Part shown: piece after piece, positions 54,685 to 62,056 of the stretch
Position numbering within the stretch: position 1 is the first letter of the stretch
Layout of the letters: the number at the start of each line of letters is the position of its first letter
Assembly: GCA_030041375.1 (NCBI GenBank)
Contig: JASHOA010000091.1
Coordinates: forward strand, 1-64,000
From: Acetobacteraceae bacterium
GTDB taxonomy: Bacteria; Pseudomonadota; Alphaproteobacteria; Acetobacterales; Acetobacteraceae
DNA: 64,000 bases
Direction: 5' to 3'
Program-made: the position numbers and the translations under genes
The notes under the pieces: generated by a model
What the model saw: only the letters and a program-made list of their open reading frames with translations
Told to the model about the DNA's origin: nothing
Database searches by the model: none

Positions 54685-56391
54685 ATGGATCTTCGGGACT
54701 ACGGTCGGATCAAGGCCGCGCTTGCGGAAGTGCTGCGCGGGGCGACGATGGCCGAGCGGCCGGGTTCCGGGCGGGAGGCGGCGCGGGCGCTTTTCTCGCG
54801 ACTGGCGGAAGATCGGTTCAACCTCGTCGTGGTGGGGCGGTTCAGCCGCGGCAAAAGCTCGCTGATGAACGCGATGCTGGGTTCGGAGCGGCTGCCGACC
54901 GGGATCGTCCCGGTGACCTCGGTCATCACAACCGTGAGTTACGGAAGCGAAGAGCGGGTGATCCTTCACTACCGGCATACCAGCCTCTTCATGGACATTC
55001 CGATTGCGGAACTGGCCAGCCACATCACGGAGCGCGGCAACCCGGGCAATGTGAAGCAGATCCGGGTGGCCGAAGTGCAGCTCCCGGCAGAGCTGCTGCG
55101 GCGAGGTTTTTATTTCACCGATACGCCGGGCCTCGGTTCCTCGATCAAGGAGAACACCCGGACCACGGAAGGGTTCCTGCCGGAGGCGGACGCGTTCGTG
55201 CTGGTGACGAGTTTCGAGGCGCCGATCTCGGAAGAAGAGGCGCGGGTGCTGAAGGACGTCGCGCGGTCCGGGCAACAGGTGTTCGTGGTGGTCAACAAGC
55301 AGGATGCGGTGGATGCCGCTGAGCGCGCTGAGGTGCTGGAGCACCTGGCGGGGCGGCTGCAGGCAATCTTCGGCGCGGCCCGGCCTGCGGTGTTCCCGCT
55401 CTCGGCGATCGAGGCGCTGGCGGCACGGAAGCGGGGTGACCAGGCGGGGCTTGCCGCGAGCGGGGTGCCGGCGCTGGAGACAGCACTCGTCCATTTCCTG
55501 CTCAACGAGAAGCGACGGGCGTTCCTGCTCAATATGTCCCGCCGGGTGGGAGAGTTGATCGAGCCGGGAGATACGTCGGGCCGGGCGCGGCTCGATGCGA
55601 TCGAGGCAGAGCTTGCGAAGACGCCGGCAGCACAGGCGGCCGTTACGCCAACCTCGGAAATTCCGGCGACGATCAAGGAATGCGAGGTCTGCGCACGGGT
55701 GGCCGAGGCGACATTCAGGTTCCTGGCGGCGCAACAATACCAGCTCGGCGGCGACGAAAAGGCGCGGGCAGCGTTGGAGACGCGGGGCGGGTTCTGCGGG
55801 CCGCACACCTGGCAGTTCGAGGCGATGGCGGCGCCGAAAGAAATAGCGACTGCGTTCCCGGGGGTGCTGGAGAGGCAGGCCGGGCGACTGCGCCAAGCGG
55901 CCGGGCAGGGTGCCGACAGGGTAGGGACCTCCCGGATGGTGGCGGCAGTGCTGCCGACCGCGGCAACCTGTCCTGCCTGCGTGGTGGCGCGGCAGGCGGT
56001 GCGGGAGGGGGTCGCGGCGCTGGCGGGACGGCTCAAGCGGGACCTTGCGGGCGGCGTGCGAAGCCTCTCGGCGATCTGTCTGCCGCACCTCGCGGAACTC
56101 GTCGGGGCCATCGAAGAGCCGGAAGCGATGCAGGCGGTGCTGCAACGAGAGGCCGAGCTGATGGAGCGGCTGGCCGAGGATATGCGGGGCTTCGCACTGA
56201 AACGGGACGGAATGCAACGGCATCTGACGAGCAAGGAAGAGGCGGCAGCCGGGGAGCGCGGCTTGCGGGTGCTCCTTGGCAACCCGCGCGCGGCCATGGG
56301 GCCGGAACGGGCGGCCTTGACCGGGCGTGGGGCGGGCACGACATTGGCCCTTGGTGGGGATGGAGTTCCCCCTCGTATGCCTTCGGGCTGA
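54685..56391 (+). CDS. Dynamin-like GTPase with duplicated CxxC/CxxH module
   Basis: 568-aa protein of unknown role under a fluoride-type riboswitch. The G domain shows G1 GRFSRGKSS (51-59), G2 region PVTSVITTVSYG, G3 DTPGLG (146-151) and G4 NKQD (204-207), arranged as in bacterial dynamin-family GTPases. The C-terminal half has two units C333xxC336...C371xxH374 and C429xxC432...C465xxH468, spaced almost equally, which look like a duplicated zinc-binding module. No membrane span is obvious. I start at the ATG at 54685 (AGGAGA 8 bp upstream); a GTG directly before it is an alternative. The last ~25 codons double as a promoter and second riboswitch and are probably not functional protein. Followed by two MutS-like genes in the same direction. 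Confidence 0.85.
   Translation: MDLRDYGRIKAALAEVLRGATMAERPGSGREAARALFSRLAEDRFNLVVVGRFSRGKSSLMNAMLGSERLPTGIVPVTSVITTVSYGSEERVILHYRHTSLFMDIPIAELASHITERGNPGNVKQIRVAEVQLPAELLRRGFYFTDTPGLGSSIKENTRTTEGFLPEADAFVLVTSFEAPISEEEARVLKDVARSGQQVFVVVNKQDAVDAAERAEVLEHLAGRLQAIFGAARPAVFPLSAIEALAARKRGDQAGLAASGVPALETALVHFLLNEKRRAFLLNMSRRVGELIEPGDTSGRARLDAIEAELAKTPAAQAAVTPTSEIPATIKECEVCARVAEATFRFLAAQQYQLGGDEKARAALETRGGFCGPHTWQFEAMAAPKEIATAFPGVLERQAGRLRQAAGQGADRVGTSRMVAAVLPTAATCPACVVARQAVREGVAALAGRLKRDLAGGVRSLSAICLPHLAELVGAIEEPEAMQAVLQREAELMERLAEDMRGFALKRDGMQRHLTSKEEAAAGERGLRVLLGNPRAAMGPERAALTGRGAGTTLALGGDGVPPRMPSG
56317..56345 (+). promoter_or_regulatory. Putative internal promoter of riboswitch B
   Basis: TTGACC (56317-56322), 17-bp spacer, GACATT (56340-56345), inside the end of the GTPase gene. 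Predicted start near 56352, right at the beginning of the second aptamer, so the MutS-like pair could be transcribed with its own fluoride sensor. Confidence 0.5.
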
Positions 56392-56402
56392 TGACTCCTT
56401 CA
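56351..56402 (+). promoter_or_regulatory. Fluoride riboswitch (crcB motif), copy B
   Basis: Textbook compact form: GGGG (56356-56359), ATGGAGT, TC, CCCC (56368-56371), a 7-nt linker, the hairpin GCC-TTCG-GGC (56379-56388) and TGATGACTCCT (56389-56399). Pseudoknot pairing is GGAGT (56362-56366) with ACTCC (56394-56398). The GTPase stop codon TGA (56389-56391) is part of the conserved TGATGACTCC. Downstream AGGAGT (56441-56446), the Shine-Dalgarno of the next gene, is the exact complement of ACTCCT, so ligand binding could free the ribosome-binding site. Confidence 0.9.
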
Positions 56403-56456
56403 GCATCTTCGGGACGGGCCGCATGGCAGTCACGTGGCAGAGGAGTATCGGGCGCG

Positions 56457-57992
56457 GTGGCGGAGGAATTTCGGAGCATTCTGTTCGTCGATGGCAGAGC
56501 GGCCGCGGAAGATGCGGAGGCGCCCGACATTCTGCGTGATCTCAATCTCGACCAGATCATCGAAGGGATCACGGCGGGGAGAGAGGAGTACGCGCTCAAG
56601 CCGTTCTTCCATGCGCCGCTCATCGAACTGGATGCGATTCTCTATCGCCAGGAGGTGATGAAGGACCTGGAGGACGAGCGGATCCGTTCCCCGGTCCAGG
56701 AATTCGCGGCGGCGATGCACCGCATGCGCGAAGAACTCGTGCGCGCCGGCAAACTTTATTACAAATTTCAAAAGCACTGGTGGTTCGTCGATGCGGTCGA
56801 ACTCTATTGCCGGGCGGTTGGTACCCTCGCCCAGGCGCTCTGCGGCATCGCGGTCGCTTCGCGGGGATTGAAGGGGCTTCGGGGCTATCTCGCGGAGTAC
56901 ACGGCAACCGAAGCGTTCAAGGCGCTGGGCGAACAGGCACGTGAGCTGAAGGAGCGGCTGGCCGCAGTCCAGTACAGCCTGATCATCAGGGACGATTCCC
57001 TTTCGGTTCGCGCCTATGATGAAGAAGCCGATTACAGTGTTGCGGTCGAAGAGACGTTCCGCAAATTTGCGCAGGGGGAAGGCAAGGACTACCGCATCCA
57101 GTTCAGGGAACCGGTCGAGCTCAATCATGTCGAGGCGGCGGCGCTCGATTTCGTCGCCCGACTCAATCCGGAATTGTTCGCCTCCCTCGAGCAGTTCGCA
57201 GTCGATCAGACGGGATTTCTCGACGCGACGATCCAGCGCTTCGATCGGGAGGCGCAGTTCTACCTGTCGTATCTCGACTATGTGCGCGGGCTGGAGCAGG
57301 CAGGGCTGCCATTCTCAATGCCGCGGCTGGCAGTTGCGGAGAAGCGGATCGCGGTGAGCGATGGGTTCGATCTGGCGCTGGCGAAGAAGCTTGCGGGTGC
57401 CGGCGGGCAGGTCGTCTGCAACGACTTCCAGCTCGATGGGCGGGAACGGATCATCATCGTCTCGGGCCCGAACAATGGCGGCAAGACGACGTTCGCGCGC
57501 GCCTTTGGGCAGATGCACTACCTGGCGCGACTGGGCTGCAAGGTGCCGGGGCGGGACGCGCTGCTGCTGCTGACCGACGCGATCTTCACGCATTTCGAGC
57601 GGGAGGAGAAGGTCGAGAATCTGCGGAGCAAGTTCGAGGAGGACCTGCTCCGGGTGCGCGGCATCCTGCAACGGGCGAGCGGGCGGAGCATCGTGGTGAT
57701 GAACGAGAGTTTCAGCTCGACCAGCCTCAAGGATGCCGTGTTCATCGGCAAGAAAGTGATGCGGCGGATCATCGAGAAGGATTTGATCTGCCTCTTCGTC
57801 ACCTTCGTCGAGGAGCTGGCGCGGCTGAGCGACACGACGGTGAGCATGGTGAGCACGATCGTCCCCGGTGATCCGGCCTCGAGGACATACAAGATCATCA
57901 GGCGAGCGGCGGACGGACGGGCCTATGCGATCGCAGTGGCAGAGAAGTACCGGCTGACCTATGGACAGCTCCGCGAGAGGATCGGCGGATGA
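56457..57992 (+). CDS. MutS-domain ATPase 1 (MutS-related, no mismatch-recognition domain)
   Basis: 511-aa protein with the core (domain III) and ABC-type ATPase (domain V) of MutS but no N-terminal mismatch-binding domain. Walker A is GPNNGGKTT (337-345). The Walker B end reads IVVMNESFSST with N416 E417, where MutS has Asp-Glu; the catalytic Glu is kept but the magnesium-binding Asp is Asn. The LLRVRGILQ and SSTSLKDAVFIG segments and the C-terminal FVEELARLSDTTVSMVS complete the domain. I use the GTG at 56457 because AGGAGT lies 10 bp upstream; an ATG at 56391 lies inside the riboswitch and is rejected. It overlaps the next MutS-like gene by ATGA. Confidence 0.85.
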   Translation: MAEEFRSILFVDGRAAAEDAEAPDILRDLNLDQIIEGITAGREEYALKPFFHAPLIELDAILYRQEVMKDLEDERIRSPVQEFAAAMHRMREELVRAGKLYYKFQKHWWFVDAVELYCRAVGTLAQALCGIAVASRGLKGLRGYLAEYTATEAFKALGEQARELKERLAAVQYSLIIRDDSLSVRAYDEEADYSVAVEETFRKFAQGEGKDYRIQFREPVELNHVEAAALDFVARLNPELFASLEQFAVDQTGFLDATIQRFDREAQFYLSYLDYVRGLEQAGLPFSMPRLAVAEKRIAVSDGFDLALAKKLAGAGGQVVCNDFQLDGRERIIIVSGPNNGGKTTFARAFGQMHYLARLGCKVPGRDALLLLTDAIFTHFEREEKVENLRSKFEEDLLRVRGILQRASGRSIVVMNESFSSTSLKDAVFIGKKVMRRIIEKDLICLFVTFVEELARLSDTTVSMVSTIVPGDPASRTYKIIRRAADGRAYAIAVAEKYRLTYGQLRERIGG

Positions 57993-59551
57993 AGGCGTTC
58001 CTGATGTACCCGGAGCGAGATTTCGACCGCGCGGCCGAACTGCCGGCCAGTGCCCAGGAGCTGATCCGGGATCTCGGGCTCAACACCGTTTTTGCGGCGA
58101 TGGCCGCGAACGACAAATTCCTGCGCGAGGTCGTGGAGAAGGCGGTTCTCGGGAGCCTGGCCGCGCCCGCGGACATTCTTTACCGCCAGGCGGTGCTGCA
58201 GGACTGCCTGGCGCACGAGGCGGCGGTGCGCGGCATCTACGCGCTGGCGGTGGAGGTGATCGATAACGAGCGGAAGAATTTCTGGGGCGGACTGACGCGC
58301 CATCCCGGCTATGTACTGCACCGCTCCGTCGAAGTGCTGCAGATGTTCGTCGGGCACCTGAGGCGCCTTCGGAAGATTGCGGAGGAGTCGGAAGGGCACT
58401 TCGAATCGGCAGGGTTCCGGCGCTTCTTCGCCATGCTGATCGAAGAGCTGTCGGATGCGTATTTCGAAGAGATCGAGCAGCATCTCAGGCAGCTCCGGTT
58501 CCGGGGCGGGGTGCTGATGAGTGCCTCGCTCGGGGCGGGCAACAGGGGACGGGACTATGTCCTGCGCAAGCCGAACCCGGGCGACCGCGGCTGGCTCGGG
58601 CGGCTCTTCTCACGCGGCGGCCCGGTCTATACGTACCGGCTGCACCCGCGGGACGAAGCCGGCGGCAGGATGCTCGCGGAGTTGCGGGACCGGGGAATCA
58701 ACCTGGTCGCCAATGCGCTGGCGCGTTCGACCGATCATATCCTGAGCTTCTTCACGCTGCTCCGGGCGGAGCTTGCGTTCTATGTCGGCGGTCTCAACCT
58801 GCACGCCGTACTCGGGGGCAAGGGGCAGAAAATGACGTTTCCGCGCCCGGCGGCTCCGGGCGAGCGGCGATTCTCCTGCCGCGGGCTCTATGATGCGGGC
58901 TTGCAGCTCAGCATGTCCGGGAAGGTGGTCGGGAACGACGTCGCGGCCGGGGAGAAGGAGATCGTCGTCATCACGGGCGCGAATCAGGGTGGCAAATCGA
59001 CATTCCTGAGAAGTGTCGGACTTGGCTACCTGATGATGCAATGCGGGATGTTCGTGGCGGCGGATGAGTTCGAGGCGGCGGTTGCCAGCGGGCTCTTCAC
59101 GCATTTCAAGCGCGAAGAGGACGCCACGATGAAGAGTGGCAAGCTGGACGAGGAGCTGGTGCGGATGGATGCGATCGCTGAGCACATCCAGCCCGGTGCG
59201 GCGGTGCTGTTCAACGAGTCGTTTGCCGCAACCAACGAGCGGGAGGGATCGGAGATCGCACGCCAGATCGTGAATGCGCTGCTGGATGTCGGGACAGAGG
59301 TCTTTTTTGTTACCCACATGTACGACTTTGCGAACGGGATGCGGGAGGGGCGGGCGGAGCGGGCACTGTTTCTGCGTGCGGAACGCTCGGAGGATGGCAA
59401 GCGGAGCTTCCGGATGATCGAGGCCGAGCCGCTGGAGACGAGCTTCGGAGAAGATCTCTATCGGAAGATTTTTGCCGGGGAGGAGGAGAGGCCGGGCGAG
59501 ACGGAGCGGCCGTTGGCCCGCGAGAGCGGAACGCGCGTTTCGGCGGCGTAA
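57989..59551 (+). CDS. MutS-domain ATPase 2 (MutS-related)
   Basis: 520-aa partner of the preceding MutS-like protein, translationally coupled by an ATGA overlap. Walker A is GANQGGKST (330-338); Walker B ends AVLFNESFAATNEREG with N409 E410, again Asn for the usual Asp. FVTHMYDFANGM near residue 450 fits the His-loop of ABC ATPases. The N-terminal ~300 residues are helical and include the lever/clamp-like core, without a mismatch-reading domain. Because MutS acts as a dimer, the two genes may encode a heterodimer. The function is unknown; the operon is under fluoride-type riboswitches. Confidence 0.85.
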   Translation: MKAFLMYPERDFDRAAELPASAQELIRDLGLNTVFAAMAANDKFLREVVEKAVLGSLAAPADILYRQAVLQDCLAHEAAVRGIYALAVEVIDNERKNFWGGLTRHPGYVLHRSVEVLQMFVGHLRRLRKIAEESEGHFESAGFRRFFAMLIEELSDAYFEEIEQHLRQLRFRGGVLMSASLGAGNRGRDYVLRKPNPGDRGWLGRLFSRGGPVYTYRLHPRDEAGGRMLAELRDRGINLVANALARSTDHILSFFTLLRAELAFYVGGLNLHAVLGGKGQKMTFPRPAAPGERRFSCRGLYDAGLQLSMSGKVVGNDVAAGEKEIVVITGANQGGKSTFLRSVGLGYLMMQCGMFVAADEFEAAVASGLFTHFKREEDATMKSGKLDEELVRMDAIAEHIQPGAAVLFNESFAATNEREGSEIARQIVNALLDVGTEVFFVTHMYDFANGMREGRAERALFLRAERSEDGKRSFRMIEAEPLETSFGEDLYRKIFAGEEERPGETERPLARESGTRVSAA

Positions 59552-59555
59552 GGGG

Positions 59556-59579
59556 CGGGCCGGGTCCTCGTCCGGCCCG
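59556..59579 (+). terminator. Hairpin after the MutS-like pair
   Basis: CGGGCCGG (59556-59563) and CCGGCCCG (59572-59579) around an 8-nt loop, 4 bp past the stop codon. No T-run follows, but a GC-rich stem so close to the stop suggests the end of the fluoride-controlled operon and leaves rraA as a separate unit. Confidence 0.55.
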
Positions 59580-59644
59580 GTGCTTGCGCGAGCGGGCGGC
59601 GTCTGCTTTCGGCTCGGCCGGCCCACGCGAAAGGAGGACCTGCG

Positions 59645-60349
59645 ATGCCCCTTCCCCCGGAAAGTGCGAAGGCGCTCGGCGCCGTCTCGACCGCGACGCT
59701 CACGACCGTGTTGCTCAAAAAAGGCCTGTGCAATGTCTGGATGCGGGGCGCGCGACCGCTCGTGCCCGGACAGGGGCGGCTGGTGGGTCCTGCCTTCACT
59801 CTGCGCTTCGTGCCCTGGCGTGAGGACCTGGCGACACCGGAAAGCTGGGCCTCGCCGCGCTCGACGCGGGCGGCGATCGAGGCGATGGAGCCGGGCGTGA
59901 TCGCCGTCGTCGATGCGATGGGCACTACCGATGCCGGCATCTTCGGCGACATCCTCTGCGCGCGGATGAAGAGGCGCGGAGTGGCCGCGCTGGTGACGGA
60001 CGGGGCGGTGCGGGACGCAGCAGGAGTGCGGGCGACGGAATTTCCGGTCTGGTGCCACGGGGTCGCAGCGCCCCCTTCTGTTGCCAGGCTCACTTTCGTC
60101 AACTGGCAGGAGCCGATCGGCTGCGGCGGAGTGGCCATCGTTCCCGGCGATGTCGTGGTGGCGGACGACGACGGTGCAGTCGTGATCCCGGCGGCGCTGG
60201 GCGATGAAGTGGCCGCACTCGCTGCCGAGCAGGAACGGATGGAAGCCTGGATCATGTCCGAGGTGGAGAAGGGTGCCGCTTTGCCCGGCCTTTATCCGCC
60301 GAACGCGGAGACGAGAGCGCGTTACGAGGCCTGGTCCAGGGGAAGCTGA
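59645..60349 (+). CDS. RraA-family protein (HMG/CHA-aldolase-like)
   Basis: 234 aa with the RraA fold: LVGPAFTLRFVP, VIAVVDAMGTTDAGIFGDILCARMKRRGVAALVTDGAVRDAAGV and GDVVVADDDGAVVIP. The conserved GD...RD residues that bind metal and pyruvate in 4-hydroxy-4-methyl-2-oxoglutarate aldolases are present, so an aldolase or decarboxylase activity is possible; members regulating RNase E share the fold. A strong AAAGGAGG lies 10 bp upstream of the ATG. Placed between the MutS-like operon and map; no clear functional link. Confidence 0.88.
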   Translation: MPLPPESAKALGAVSTATLTTVLLKKGLCNVWMRGARPLVPGQGRLVGPAFTLRFVPWREDLATPESWASPRSTRAAIEAMEPGVIAVVDAMGTTDAGIFGDILCARMKRRGVAALVTDGAVRDAAGVRATEFPVWCHGVAAPPSVARLTFVNWQEPIGCGGVAIVPGDVVVADDDGAVVIPAALGDEVAALAAEQERMEAWIMSEVEKGAALPGLYPPNAETRARYEAWSRGS

Positions 60350-60504
60350 GCAACACGGGAGAGAAGCCGCTCCGCGGTCAAGGCAAGACTGCGTTGCCAG
60401 CCAGGGGTTGTGCCTCGCGGGGCACCGCTCTTGCACCGATCCTCGCCGCTGCGCATCTTCTCGCCAAGCCGCCGGACGCTGCCGCCGCGGCCGAAGGAGC
60501 CAGG

Positions 60505-61311
60505 ATGGACGGCGAAGCCGATCCGCGACGGATCACGATCCACAAGCCGGAGGATTTCGAGGGCATGCGGGCGGCCGGAAGGCTGGCCGCATTGACCCTC
60601 GACATGGTCACCCCGCACGTCGTGCCGGGGGTGGCGACGGCGGCGCTCGACCGGCTCTGCCACGAATTCATCCTGGCCCACGGCGCGCAACCGGCGCCGC
60701 TCAACTATCGCGGCTATCCGAAATCGGTCTGCACCTCGATCAACCATGTCGTCTGCCACGGCATTCCGGGTGAGCGTCGGCTCGACGAAGGCGATATCGT
60801 CAATATCGACGTGACCGTGATCCTGGATGGCTGGCACGGGGACAGTTCGCGGATGTATATCGCCGGCCGCGCCTCGACCCGGGCGCGGATGCTGATCGAG
60901 GTCACCTACGGCGCGCTGATGCAGGGTGTGGCGGCGGTGCGGCCCGGGGCAAGGCTCGGCGATGTCGGGTACGCCATCCAGAACTTCGTCGAGCGCCAGC
61001 GCTTCAGCGTGGTGCGGGACTTCTGCGGCCACGGCATCGGGCGGCGGTTCCACGAGCCGCCCAACGTGTTGCATTTCGGGCGCGCCGGCGAAGGGCCGCA
61101 ACTGCTGCCCGGCATGTTCTTCACCATCGAGCCGATGGTGAATGCGGGACGGCCGGAGGTGAAGATCCTGGATGACGGCTGGACGGCGGTGACGCGCGAT
61201 CGCAGCCTCTCGGCGCAGTTCGAGCACATGGTCGGAGTGAGCGAAACCGGCTGCGAGATCTTCACCCTCTCCCCCGCCGGCTTCGAGAAGCCGCCCTATC
61301 CGAGCGCCTGA
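60505..61311 (+). CDS. map: Methionine aminopeptidase, type I
   Basis: Removes the initiator methionine from nascent proteins. 268 aa. The five metal ligands are visible as D102, D113, H176, E209 and E240 (NIDVTVILDGWHGD; CGHGIGRRFHEPPNVLH; FTIEPMVN; QFEHMVGVSE). I start at the ATG at 60505 with AAGGAGCC upstream; an in-frame start at 60394 would add 37 residues without homology. Downstream radC begins 25 bp after its stop. Confidence 0.96.
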   Translation: MDGEADPRRITIHKPEDFEGMRAAGRLAALTLDMVTPHVVPGVATAALDRLCHEFILAHGAQPAPLNYRGYPKSVCTSINHVVCHGIPGERRLDEGDIVNIDVTVILDGWHGDSSRMYIAGRASTRARMLIEVTYGALMQGVAAVRPGARLGDVGYAIQNFVERQRFSVVRDFCGHGIGRRFHEPPNVLHFGRAGEGPQLLPGMFFTIEPMVNAGRPEVKILDDGWTAVTRDRSLSAQFEHMVGVSETGCEIFTLSPAGFEKPPYPSA

Positions 61312-61336
61312 CCGGCGGCCTGCCACGGCACCGCCC

Positions 61337-62026
61337 ATGGCGCGTCCGCCCGAATCGGTTGCTCCGGCAGGACATCGCGAGCGGCTGCGCAACCGCCTGA
61401 TCACGGCGGAGCCGGATGCGCTGAACGACCAGGACCTGCTCGAGATCATTCTCTTCATCGCCCTGCCGCGGCGCGACACGAAGCCGATCGCAAAACGTCT
61501 GCTCGAGAGGTTCAGGAGCTTTTCCGCCGCGATCGCCGCGCCGGCGGAGGAACTGGCCCGGATCGAAGGACTGGGCCCCGCCGGTATCGCCGCGCTGAAA
61601 ACCGTGCAGGCCGGGGCGGTACGGCTGGCAGGCGCGGAAGTGATGGACCGGGAGTTGTTGAACGACTGGGACGGGTTGATGCGCTACCTGAACACGCGCC
61701 TGGCCCGCGAGAAGACCGAGCAGTTCCGGATTCTCTTCCTGGATACGCGGAACCGTCTCAGGGCCGACGAAGTGCAGTCCCGCGGCACGGTGAACCACAC
61801 GGCGGTCTATCCGCGCGAAGTTGCGAAGCGCGCGCTCGAGCTTTCGGCAAGCGCGGTCATCCTTGTCCACAACCACCCCTCGGGCGATCCGACCCCCTCG
61901 CGCGAGGATGTCGCCATGACGAAAGAGGTCGCGGCAGCGCTCAACACGGTCTCGGTGGTGCTGCACGACCATGTCATCATCGGCAATGGAAGCTGGACCA
62001 GCCTGCGCCGCGAGGGGCTCCTGTAG
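61337..62026 (+). CDS. radC: RadC-family protein with JAMM/MPN+ domain
   Basis: 229 aa. An N-terminal helix-hairpin-helix part (RIEGLGPAGIAALKTVQAG) precedes the JAMM metalloprotease-like motif H178-N-H180-P-S-G-D-P-T-P-S-R-E-D191, with all metal ligands kept. Historically named for DNA repair, but the true activity of RadC is unsettled. Follows map, its usual neighbour in many alphaproteobacteria. Confidence 0.93.
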   Translation: MARPPESVAPAGHRERLRNRLITAEPDALNDQDLLEIILFIALPRRDTKPIAKRLLERFRSFSAAIAAPAEELARIEGLGPAGIAALKTVQAGAVRLAGAEVMDRELLNDWDGLMRYLNTRLAREKTEQFRILFLDTRNRLRADEVQSRGTVNHTAVYPREVAKRALELSASAVILVHNHPSGDPTPSREDVAMTKEVAAALNTVSVVLHDHVIIGNGSWTSLRREGLL

Positions 62027-62056
62027 CCGGCATGGGAGCAGGGTGCCTTCCGCGTG

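Noticed and set aside
56391-56456. ATG at 56391 as start of the first MutS-like gene
   Set aside because: It lies inside the conserved riboswitch sequence, has no Shine-Dalgarno, and the extra residues look arbitrary. The GTG at 56457 has AGGAGT at good spacing and begins next to the homologous region.
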